DNA from: Membranipora membranacea
Taxonomy: Eukaryota; Bryozoa; Gymnolaemata; Cheilostomatida; Membraniporidae
NCBI GenBank assembly: GCA_914767715.1
Contig: OU612066.1
Location: forward strand, 1,619,001 to 1,683,000
DNA length: 64,000 nt
Direction: 5' to 3'
Shown here: positions 1-10,519 of the stretch, in pieces
Position numbering within the stretch: position 1 is the first letter of the stretch
Layout of the letters: the number at the start of each line of letters is the position of its first letter
Notes under the pieces: generated by a model
The model's input: the letters and a program-made list of their open reading frames with translations, nothing else
What the model was told of the DNA's origin: nothing
Database searches by the model: none
Program-made: the position numbers and the translations under genes

Positions 1-999
1 ATCAGTTCTCGACGATCAACACAGTGTAAGTTATTATCTAGCAAACAAGTTCGGTGAATATAGATTTCATCATTCTTTCAGTGTTAATCCACTGATCAGG
101 TGAGGTCGTGCGTCATATGACCATCGGGATGCCATCATTATTTTATCATGCTTCTCCATAAGATCTACGATTAATGATGATCAGCTGTCAATGGAGTGTC
201 AACCTGACATTGTTGATGTTACCATGCCAGTTTCCGCACAGCCAGGTTGTATGATCTGTCCAATAACCAGGTTAACTCTTTGATTTTATAGTTGGTGCTT
301 TAACGGATGTATCCGCCAAAATAAATGCAATAGATAGAACGAGAAAGTTAACTTGGTTGTATCTATTCTTTAAAATAGATTCACCAGTGATTTTTATTCC
401 TACCATACCATGGTGATTGTTATTGATCAAACAGAAAATCATAAACACCTTGAAAATTGGAAAAACTCTGTGGAAAACCAACTGTACATAAAAGGGGGTT
501 TATTCAATAGGTGACAATTACGAAAATAGAATCATGTAAAAGGTAACAAGATAAGATGAACATCAAAAAACACACATGAAATGTTATAGGATTGATATTT
601 ATAAAATTAGACAAAACACAGATGTTTATATTCCGGTTTTGTAGTTTAGAAGAGCCAAGAGACATGAAATGTAATAAACAACAAAAATACCAGAATGGAG
701 TATTGGTTAATTAATCACAAATAAATCTGGATATATCCAGGAAGGCGTGTGGCAATTAAAGAATATGAACTGAAGGTATGAGCACAAAATGAGCTTTACA
801 CAATCTAAGTAATCTTTTCGAGCAGTGAGTGCATATGTACAAGAGAGTAATAATGGCCAAATAAAGTCGGAATATTAATATTTCTTTTGGGTTATAATCC
901 ATAACCCTCCTCTCCAACCTAGCCCAGGAGTGGCAGGGGACTGTTACTCCGTGACCTAACACACAAGGCTTTAAAATTCAACTCTAGTTGAGAAGGCAG
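1..999. other. 3' flank of the nuclear receptor gene; no gene seen
   Basis: AT-rich sequence downstream of the receptor stop codon. I see no exon with family similarity on either strand. An AATAAA on the minus strand (TTTATT at 499-504) could be the receptor's poly(A) signal, which would give a 3' UTR of about 500 nt, but nothing else supports it. Confidence 0.4.
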
Positions 1000-3900
1000 C
1001 TAACCCTGTAGCATTTCACAAACTAGAGGAGCCACTCTTGGGTCGACCTTGTTTCTCGTTATCTCTACAATATCTCTGTGTATGCAGGCACTTTCTCTGA
1101 GCATGGGTAATATGAGCAATGTATCAGCTAATATATTCTTCTGGTGGGGATGATTCTTACGCAGTGTGTATTCTAACACCTGCAACATAAACATCATGGA
1201 AGTTATAATCAGAGCTACATACATATTATAAGTAAGGTCTCATCTTTTAATTCCAAGGCATATGAAGTGTATGATTATACGAATGTGACTACATAGCTAG
1301 TCTGAGCCCCCCAGACTCTTGCTAAAATTTCTCAAACATCCTGGTAGATGAGCATTGCTTGCGCAATCTCACTCATGTCGCCGTGTTGTAATGTGATTGC
1401 GTAACCAACAAATTGCATATTTTTGGCTAACAAATTATTTCCTTATAAATTCCACAATTTGTTTTTGATTGACTTGTAATGTCACTATTTCTCTGAGAGC
1501 TGCTATCACTGGGGTAAGATATCATCATCATTACTCATGCCTTGTATACAGGGTAACTGCACGGAGTAAGCAGGGGGGATATTTATCCTTTCTCTGAGAT
1601 GATGCCAGAGCACAGACTCCATGGTAGTCTAAGTGCACAGACTCCATGGCTGCCAATAAACTTAACTGGCAGGTTATTAATCATTACATAAGAAAGCAAA
1701 ATATGTAAAAACGTGTCTAAAAATGACATATCGGTAAAGTGCTTGTTTGACTGAAATTTACAAGGCACTTTATTTCATTTTTGGGGCAATTAAGGAAATT
1801 TTTCATCAGCTGAAAACAATATGTCCCACAACCAATCCAGAGATATAGATATAGGGCAGCTATTATTAGGTGGTTTTTCATCCCAATAATAAGAAGAGCT
1901 CTCTGCACCCATCATCATCGACATCACCATGACACCGTGCATGGGGAGGGGATGTGGCCTATAGTAACTCTTCCTGGGCTCGGTGGCAAATTGGCCCTGG
2001 AACTTTGCTACTTGCTTCATTACCAATGTATTATAATACTAATACATACGGGTAACATTTTATCATGAAGGCGCTCCACTTGGTCTGACCGATGTAATCC
2101 TTCTCTATCAGACATGAGAATCACAAATCCGAGTAAGACAGCCACATCTTCATATACCAAGTTCAGCTTGTGTAACCTCCGGGTCACTCTACAATACAAC
2201 CACAAGAAATCATCGCTTCTGTGTATCGCAGCATTCTTATTATTCTGGAGCCTCTAGATCGGATATGACCAGATAACAGAGCTTAAGAATTTTAGTATTT
2301 GTCCTCAGTCTAAGTGACAATGTGAGATGAATGTTGATTTCATGTCCTAACTTCAAAGCCTGGAAGGTGAACTAGAGATTCAAGACAAGAACAATCATGC
2401 TGATACATACTGAAATACTAAATCCGCTAAAGCACAATACTTTATACTCTATGTTGTTCTACTCTTGATCACTTACTTTCTGAGTGAATCGAAGAATTCG
2501 TGTCCGAATAGAGATTGGAAGATGACAGAAGGGAATATAAGTATATCTCCACTGGTAGAGTTATAATGTACAGTGTATTCCCTCTGTGGATCGTGTGTCT
2601 TATGTCTAAACGAAATAAAATACTTCACAAGTTATATTATCATTAATAATGAAATAATGAAAATGATTTTCTGATCGGGAAGTTCTTTGAAGATTCTTGG
2701 AAAATTTCATCAAGACTGATCTGACATATGTTATCAAAATGCCTATATTTTGGCTGCAAGCCGAGACTATTAATTTAATTTTCACATTTAGATATTCACA
2801 TAAAATGGCAAAGTTCAGATTAATGTGGAGGTCATGTGATCTGTCTGCAGGGCTATCACCTATAGGTCACACAGTCTCCAGTTTGTGAAGATAAGCTCTG
2901 CAAACTGTGTTTGCTCCCACATTGATATGATAATCTAAAGTAAACTTCACTTATCAACAATACCGTCTGCATGTACACACGTGTACCACCATACACACAC
3001 AGAGCACCACTGTACCCGCTCAATTATGACTTGCATTATTTTTGGGCTTAATTTGTTAAGCCAACACCATCAATGAAATGTTCTACAATGCCCTGGGAGA
3101 TAAATTAACCGCAGTGGGACTGGTCTAGCGGACGTATAGATGTTGCCAGTAGATGTTTTTTCTGCAGATAGGGTTTGACAGGCTAGTTGACTGCTAAGCC
3201 ACCATTTAGGGCTGCATTAAGAGATGCTGGCGGATCAGTAATGTGGTCATGTGAGAAGACAAGCCAGTTATCTTATAAAGCTAACAGATATGATAAAAAG
3301 CTCTTGGCATTGTTTGGGAATAAACTAGAGGAGTAAATATTAGCTAGAGTTTAGTCTAGCTAGTCGGGAGCTGACTTTTTGTTAGCTAGTTCAATTTTCA
3401 CTAGCAATGTAATAAGCTTGAGTAAATTATGGTTAGCCATAAATCTCCCTACTTCAAGCAGGTGCAGATAGGCCAATTATTCCTGCTCTAGGGTAACATC
3501 TTTCTATACCTGATGAAGTTCATGGAATCCGTTCTGGCTGTTTTCAGCAGAATTATGCGATCATCTAGTAACAGGTCATTGAATCCTGGCAGTAGTTTGG
3601 CGAAGGAGGTGAGCTGATGGAATGTTCTCTCTACTTCAGTAACCCAGGCCTGGAAGAGCTTATCCTGAATAGGCTCAAGCTCATAGTGATTCTGTGAGAG
3701 TGACCAGTTATTGTACATCTCAATGAGCGCTTCAAACCAGCCTTCAACTTCTGCGGATGGCGTGTGCCCTGGAGAGTACATAGGCTGCAGTACACATTCG
3801 GCGGAGTTTAATGCGTGCTCATCAAACAAAGTTTGAACCTGAGCATTTATTTTATCTTCGTCCATGAAGTATGAGAGAATCTCAGGAAAGTTAGTTATAA

Positions 3901-5774
3901 AGTTATAGCTGAGTAGTGTGGCCACTTCAGCCACATTCTCATGCTCAAACTGTCTGTACACTGTCGCCTCTGCCTGCATCTTCCTGATTTCTTTTGTATC
4001 CTGCGTTCTCTTCTCATATGTGTACCGACCTTTACGGCATCCTGTAAAATGGAAACTTATTGTAGCAGCCATTTACGATTAATGAGTGGTCAAGAGTTTT
4101 TCTAGTGATATACATACAATCTAAATCTGGTCAAAGAAGGGGGAGAGGTTGGGAATGAGTGGACACCAGTTATGGATGACAGAGCAACAATACATAATAT
4201 GCTAGCAGTTTGGGTAGATACTGGCTTTGGGATACCTGCCGCTCTGCTACACACGGTCCTCAAATAGGTTAGCCACACTAATTTTGACGTAACACAGTGT
4301 TTGGTTTGTTTGCTCATCAGGTAATGAGCTGCCTACATTTCATACTAGATTTCAGACTACCAGAGTAAGTTATTGATCACAGAGCACGTCATAGTCAACA
4401 TGGAAAGCAGTCATCCATAATACATTCCCTATCATAAGTTCGTTCTCTGCACAATAGCTTCATTCAACAAGCTCAAAGGCCATCCAATTTCAATATGTTA
4501 TGTATTTACTTAGCATGGTTTGCTCAAGATCAGGTGTCATACATTTATATTTTATATCTAAAAATATAATATGGTATACCTTCTCTAGCCATGCCTATAG
4601 ACAGACATTTCTTATGACGACAGTCAGAGCAGGATATTTTACCAGTAGGCTGTTTGGCACACTGTCCTCCTTTATTACAAGGTTTGATAGAAGCCTCGTT
4701 ACCGATGGATCGTCTGAAGAAAGCCTTACATGCCTCACATGTGTTAGCCCCTGAAACAAAAACCATATCATACATAAAAACATGGGCAACATAGTGTGGT
4801 CTACCAAACTTTGGGATTATAATGTTGATAAATTGTTAGATAATAAGGGAATAATGCATGTAAGTGGTTATTCTTATTGTCAGTTTATATCCCAATGAAT
4901 CCCTGAAAATGGTCAGTTCACGGAAGTCTGATAACTGTTTTGCATACCAAACTATGACCACTGAGTGCCATGTATGTTTGGTATGTCTTGAGATCAATGA
5001 TACAAAAACATATCCTGCTGTCAAACTATCCCGGACATGCCAACGTTTGCTGGATTGACACTTCAGATTTTTGGGGAGAGAATAAATTTATTTTTGGTCA
5101 AGAGTAGGCCTACTATGGCACAGATTTGTGATGTTAGCATGTTCAGATTCCAGTTCCATTGTTTTGCTTTCTGAATTTTAAGTTTCAATGCATAAGAAAT
5201 GTGTCTGAAACTGAATGAAATAATATGGATGTATTCATTTCACTACAATCCCTCAGTAGAGAACATAAACTGGCTTAAAATGAGACCATAGTTCACAAAG
5301 TTTCTGCTCAGGCCACTATACTACAAATTAATGCACACGTCGCCTGACGCCATTTTAGGGTTTGTACATACAATGGTTAACATGGAAAAATTGTTTCCAG
5401 TTTTCATATAACTGAAGCGCTTTAAACTTATTTTTATAATTTTGTTTTCTTCTTTCACTTTACCCTCATAGCACCTTTTAGCAGGAACTTACATTTGCCT
5501 GGTCTGCTTTGACATGCTTTGTCGGGATTATTCTCTCCTCCAAATACACAATAAAAAACATGTCCACAGATCAACAGCTTAAGTTCCTATGGTCTAAGAG
5601 GCAGCACTTACCATAATGATAGCCTGAGGCCGTGGCATTACATACTCTACATGGCGGGAGGAATGTAGGTAGAACTGAGGCTTTCTTTTTAGGCTTAGCG
5701 GTAGGTGAGTCAGCTTTTTGAGAGAATTCTGGAGATGAGACTGACAGGTCGACCGCCTGGTTATACTCTGACAT
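1000..5774 (-). CDS. Nuclear receptor, NR1-like, complete (5 exons, 394 aa)
   Basis: A DNA-binding transcription factor that probably responds to a ligand. Exons in order: 5774-5612, 4750-4580, 4041-3510, 2188-2050, 1179-1000. All borders are GT/AG, and the phases join without a break to a single stop. The first zinc finger has cysteines 42, 45, 59 and 62 (C-X2-C-X13-C-X2-C). The second has 79, 85, 95 and 98 (C-X5-C-X9-C-X2-C). A basic extension GRYTYEKRTQD follows. The ligand-binding domain starts near residue 145 and contains the signature FAKLLPGFNDLLLDDR (258-273) followed by IILLK. It ends in a canonical AF-2 helix, LVCEML (387-392), two residues before the C-terminus. The P-box is CEACKA instead of the common CEGCKG. 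The N-terminal 41 residues are Ser/Pro/Lys-rich and look disordered. I cannot assign an orthologue; the NR1 placement rests on overall resemblance. Exon 1 starts at the only ATG in frame upstream of the zinc finger. Confidence 0.93.
2189..3509 (-). other. Nuclear receptor intron 3 (LBD)
   Basis: Intron of 1.3 kb between the helix 3-4 exon and the helix 7-8 exon. It contains no other exon that I can support. The 3340-3415 part repeats the words GCTAG and TTAGCTAGAG several times and shares a short word with the element at 57229-57555, too little to call a copy. Confidence 0.5.
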
Positions 5775-6730
5775 TATCAGTCAGTGCTTTGTTGGTGTGT
5801 CAGTGTGTGAGAGATACTCAGGGATTCTGTAAGGATATATATATTACCAGTTTATTCTAAACGCTTAAATAAATAGGTTATGACATGATAAATGTTGCTG
5901 CTGCAGAACCCTTACCAGGTCTGAAAAAAATCCTAAAGACAAAGTAAAGTGAGTGAGTAAAGGCCCAAAACAATTTCTTCTGGTACATTTCTCTTGAACT
6001 CGATAAGTTACAGTGCAAGACTGTGCATTTTGTGCACTAGTAGCTAAGGGGTCAGAGCAAGGTAAAGCTACTGTGCTGAAGTAGACAGCAAATAAGTAAA
6101 TAAATAGACAAAAACAAACATATCTATATATTTATGAACAACAAGTAGAAACTTTCATTTCTTTATTATTATGAGACTGAGAGGAGTATAAATCTATCCT
6201 ATTCTATCCATACTTACAATGGAAGAAATGAAGAATATAATTTGGTACAGTAGAGTAGTTGGTTACACCCTCTTCCTCTAACTCCTTGGTTACACAAGAC
6301 AGAAATGTACTTTTGTCAACTACAACTTCTTCAAGTTAAATGACTTGCTGTGTGTGAATATGATGTACAAGTAAAAGGTGAGTCATGCTTTTGCATCATC
6401 ATTTGGTCTATTCTCATGACTCTAATCAATGAACTAGTTGCTCACTACCCTCTCACTGTTTCCTATGTTCACATTACTACTTATTGCAAAATATTATGCT
6501 GTCCCAGTATTTGACCTTTAAAAGACTAGCCAATTACATCATAGTAAATATTCAGTGCAGCTGCAGGTCAAGGACTTATTAGCGGTCGATGTGTTAAAAT
6601 TAGCTCTTTCAAATTGTGGGGGTACTTTGTAGACACCCCATATGATCTTCCCTTAGTATGGCATAATCCGGTTTGCTGTTTGCCATTTTGTGTGCAGCGA
6701 GTCCTGAGTTTGCTGCAAGAAGGCAAAAGT
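5775..6730. promoter_or_regulatory. Head-to-head intergenic region, nuclear receptor / NDUFB9
   Basis: These 956 bases separate two start codons that point away from each other, so the segment must hold both promoters and 5' UTRs. No clear TATA box, CpG cluster or conserved site stands out. A shared promoter is possible from geometry alone. Confidence 0.45.
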
Positions 6731-7133
6731 ATGGCCCTCCCTCTGCCAACCAAGATCATCAGGGACACAATAAGATCACACAAACAAAGAGTTGTGAGTC
6801 TTTACAAGGAGGCGCTGTGGCAAACCAAATCATACTACCCTGAAAGGTATGCAACAATCATCACTCATCAGTCTTTTTCATCACTGTATCCTGTCTGTAA
6901 GTGTAAATTGTAAACTTACTGATCTATTCGTTCGTCATTCTATTCTTTCTATCTAACTAATCTATCTACTGATTGAATAGATGAGTTAATCACACACAGC
7001 AGGCTAACTCCAAAGCTGCTTAACTTTTGCAAGTTTAGTGCCCTTATTGCTGAGGACTTCACTCATTAAGTTGACTCCGGGAGTAAAAACTCCTTGCTTC
7101 ACTGACACTCTTTCTTTCTAAGATTATAATATT

Positions 7134-7165
<32 letters not shown>

Positions 7166-9777
7166 AGTTGACTAAATAAAGAATTTCACATTCCACCAGT
7201 AACTATTATTTATTCACTATAGATAGGGCCTAGGTCAGGTGAAGTATAAATTGATCATTTTTGATATCTAGACTATGTGTTGGAGATGTCCGAGGTGGAA
7301 TATCATTTTTGGACATGAACAGCTTTAACCTAAATATTTAGGGGTCTTAACATGTTGGTGGAAGGAATGTGTTGCCAGCCACCAGCATGCTGTTAAGCCC
7401 CCCAAACTTTTAGGGTTAAAGCTGTTCATATCCAAAATTGATATTCGACCTCGGACTGAATAACCGATTGTGGAACAACGGTTTCCGATATCACAGATGA
7501 GAATGCAGGCGCTGGAAACCTGCCAACTTGCAGGTAAACATGCAGTTGAATGAGAAAGAGTGTATGACAACTTAACAGCCAGTGTATGTGCATGCGTGGT
7601 TGAGATGATTCACTCAGTTTCCAGGCATCCATCATGTGTATATATAATCAATTTGACAATATTTTGGAAGTTATTTACTTGCTACTTGGAAATAAGACTT
7701 CAGACGATAGTTTCAGCAATGTGGCATAACCCGGTCGGTGTTTCGTTCCGTATCATTACCATATGTCAGGCTATCTTCACCACGTCTGCCTTAGCCTGTC
7801 ATTGATTGGAGGACCGATCCCGGGAGGGGGGATTACAGAGTGGGATAGCATACACAGCTCAGCAGTGCTGACAAATAATCTTAACCTGATGGGTTTATGA
7901 ATTAAAATGAAGTTTCATTTATTGCCTTGTTGCCTTGAGTGTACCTACCTTGTTGTTTGAGTTTTGGTGGTCGATGTTGTTGGCCACCAGGCCTCATGAA
8001 TGTGCATGGCTCTGAACAAATCCTAGTTGAGGAGCGTCTCTTCTCTCCTTCTCTAATAACAGTTGATGTGCTGGTGACATGTCAGTGTCATTAACATAAA
8101 CACCATCTGTCATTAAACTCGAGTCTGTCAATACTGTCTTGAAAATGTTTGCTGGGTTGGGGGCCTAAAGCTTTGGTCTGCAGGTAGTCTCAATATAAGT
8201 ATTGCCAACAAGCGGTTTGGTATGCCTAAGAGTTGCTAGATGGTAAGATAATGTACAGATTTAGTCAGGCTGACTGAGTGGGCTCTCTGTCACTGTCTGA
8301 CTATCTGCCTCTAGCCATATGGTTGTACTGTGAAACTGGTTAAAGCCAAGGTTTTCCAGTAAATATGATGTGGTCGGTTGGCACTGTATGATTGCCTGCC
8401 AGATTATCTGTCTGCTGTGGTGTCTCTCACCATACACATAAGTCACATAAGGTTAACGTAGTCACAGTGCTTCCAAATTCACAGATTTTGATTGACAAAA
8501 TCCTTTCCACAGAAATGATTTAAATCCTAGTTCTCAAATTCGTACCATCCATAGATATCTCTGTGACAAATATGCTCAATAATAATGACAAAAATAAAGT
8601 TGAAGTATTTCGATTCTATTACTTTCTATCTGACTTACAAAATTGAGTAAACCCTGGGACTTGAATTGACTTTTTTTTGCTGCAGAAAAGAAATTTTGAC
8701 CTGGCACTTATTTCCATAGAAAAAAGAGCCTTTGGAACACCGCGAATTTAAATTCATTCTTTCACCCTATAGCATTACTTGCATTGATAAAATCATAAAA
8801 TTCGGTTAAATCCCATTACCACTGTTCACTGCACGTCAGAAGAAAGGTTAGCTCCATAGGGTTGCCTAAATGTTGAGTTATGCATGCAGGTCAGAACACA
8901 CGATGGCCAGGACAAAGTACTGCGGCGGAATTCAAATCCTAACCAACTGAGCCATTTCCTACTAGTTAGTAACTGTGTAATATTAAATTTTATTTTCAGA
9001 TGGATGTACAGATATCATGCCGTGCTTCTCAGGGATAGATTTGATAAGAATGCCGGAGTTGCTGACATGAGACAGGCTAAGACATTGCTGGAAGACGGAG
9101 AGCAGGAATTGTGGGACAAGTTTCACCCTCAGAGAATCAGATTTCCCATGGATCCCGGCGGTGTGGCTTATGCCAGAGGACCTAAACACCCTGATAATGT
9201 GAGTTATATCTGGCATATTATATATGCAGGGTTATGTCATCACCAAAGAGATATTCTCTACTCCAGTAATGAATAATTAGCTAGCCTGTGAGTCACAATT
9301 GGCTATATTCTGATTTGAGTTCTGGGTCAATCCTCAGCAACAATAGTCTGTTCCATGTATATATATGTAAAAGAATTCAATGCAACAACTGTGAACAGTG
9401 CTTATATTGACCCCAAAAATTAGCCCATCGCTGTAGTGTGAGCTTTATTAGTATGTCAGGTGTTAGTACAAGGCTAATCTGGCCCTGATACAGCATGTTA
9501 ACACCCATACTAATGTAACCTCATCAGTTTTCAAAAAAACTTTGGCCTGTGAATTTGAGAATTTTTTCTAAATTTCCCGTCATGTACCCTAGGCAATATG
9601 GCATAAAATATAATATTATTATCATTCTGTTTACAGGTGCTTGATTTTTGGCATCCTTATGAAAAGGCTGCTTATCCAGAGTATTTTGCTCGCCGTGAAG
9701 TACGAAAAAGAGAGTTTGTGGAAAGATGGGAGAAAAAATATGGGCAGAAAGTTGACTTTGGTCATGAGTATAAGTGA
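6731..9777 (+). CDS. NDUFB9: NADH dehydrogenase (ubiquinone) 1 beta subcomplex subunit 9 (3 exons, 151 aa)
   Basis: Accessory subunit of mitochondrial respiratory complex I, a LYR-family protein (B22/LYRM3) of the membrane-arm beta subcomplex; it lacks catalytic residues. Exons: 6731-6846, 9000-9198, 9637-9777; phases 2 then 0, all GT/AG. The N-terminal helix SHKQRVVSLYKEAL (residues 16-29) carries the LYK form of the LYR motif, as in vertebrate NDUFB9. Next come the RDRFDKN segment, then FHPQRIRFPMDPGG (the family's HPQ...FP..PGG block). Finally WHPYEKAAYPEYFARRE matches the human WHPSEKAMYPDYFAKRE block. At 151 aa it is shorter than the 179-aa human protein, mostly because it lacks the human C-terminal tail. 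The start is the first ATG before the LYR helix. A poly(A) signal follows at 9956. Confidence 0.95.
7134..7159. repeat. (TA)13 microsatellite
   Basis: Thirteen uninterrupted TA dinucleotides in intron 1 of NDUFB9. Confidence 0.9.
7289..7455. repeat. 167-bp fold-back (inverted repeat) element
   Basis: The left arm from 7289 and the right arm ending at 7455 are near-perfect reverse complements for about 45 bases: TCCGAGGT..AATATCA and GAACAGCTTTAACC with few mismatches. Pairing continues with more mismatches and small gaps to a short loop near 7365-7380. It looks like a MITE-type fold-back. I see no clear target-site duplication and no second copy in the window. Confidence 0.75.
8938..8970 (-). 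other. tRNA-derived remnant (A-box word)
   Basis: On the minus strand, TGGCTCAGTTGG (8943-8954) is a perfect eukaryotic Pol III A-box. It is followed almost at once by GGATTTGAATTCC, which resembles a decayed B-box. The spacing is far too short for a tRNA, so at best this is an internally deleted tRNA or SINE head. Chance similarity is possible. Confidence 0.3.
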
Positions 9778-9955
9778 CACACACATACTTTTTCGATAGG
9801 AAATCTTTTGTCTCTGAAAATTTGCCATTTTCACTAGGTTTGGTTTTTATGTTATTAGAAGGCAGTCATGCTTTACTTTCCTGCCTATGGAGTTTTCACC
9901 AATGAGATTATACATCTCTTTTGGCTCCCACTCAAAGTTGGTGAAATTAAACTAA

Positions 9956-9961
9956 AATAAA
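9956..9961 (+). terminator. Poly(A) signal of NDUFB9
   Basis: AATAAA 179 nt after the NDUFB9 stop codon. Confidence 0.55.
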
Positions 9962-10300
9962 GTCTCATGAGAGCCTCTAAAACCTACAAATGTACCTTAG
10001 ACCTCTGGATAGTACCTGCAGGTTGAAGTCTGGGCTATTCAAATTCCATGTAATAGATTGTGAGCATACTTCTACATATTAAGATCTATTCATATTGCAC
10101 TCTAACTGCAGGCTCAATAATCAATCTTTGATTACTACAATGATCACTTTCTACGAGGTATGTATACATTGACTGTTATTTGATAGCATTACATCTGTCA
10201 GTTTAAAAAAAGAAATTAGTGTTGGCAACATTTCATTTGGAAGGCTTTCATCAGAGTCTCTAGCCATGTGATCTAATGTTTTGTTGATAAACAAAGATAG

Positions 10301-10330
10301 GCCCCGCCCAGTCTATAAAGGCTGTCCAAT
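10301..10330 (+). promoter_or_regulatory. Candidate FBXO32 core promoter (GC box, TATA, CCAAT)
   Basis: A GC box (GCCCCGCCC, 10301-10309), a TATAAA (10314-10319) and a CCAAT (10326-10330) cluster about 200 nt upstream of the FBXO32 start codon. The CCAAT lies downstream of the TATA, which is not the usual order, so only the TATA/GC pair is persuasive. No transcript data are available. Confidence 0.35.
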
Positions 10331-10519
10331 CACATCGCTTATATTGATCACATGGTAGCTATCTCAGTTGTAAACATAACACAAGCACCTGGTAGTGGAA
10401 AACAAAGCAAAGAAATCAGCTGAGTGCTGAGTAGTTTTAAACGCATCAGTTTTCAGCACTTTTCATAAGTTATTTTCGGTTACGTTTTCATGCTGAGCTG
10501 AGACTTTGTTGAGGAAGTG

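Larger units (their letters stand above)
6847..8999 (+). other. NDUFB9 intron 1 with fold-back element, TA repeat and tRNA-like remnant
   Basis: A 2.15-kb intron. It contains a (TA)13 tract at 7134-7159, a 167-bp inverted-repeat element at 7289-7455, and close to the acceptor a minus-strand tRNA A-box-like word at 8943-8954. No extra exon is needed, because exon 1 and exon 2 join in phase. Confidence 0.6.

Noticed and set aside
1790-2026. 78-codon minus-strand frame inside the nuclear receptor gene.
   Set aside because: It has no receptor similarity, and the exons on either side (2188-2050 and 1179-1000) join in phase without it.
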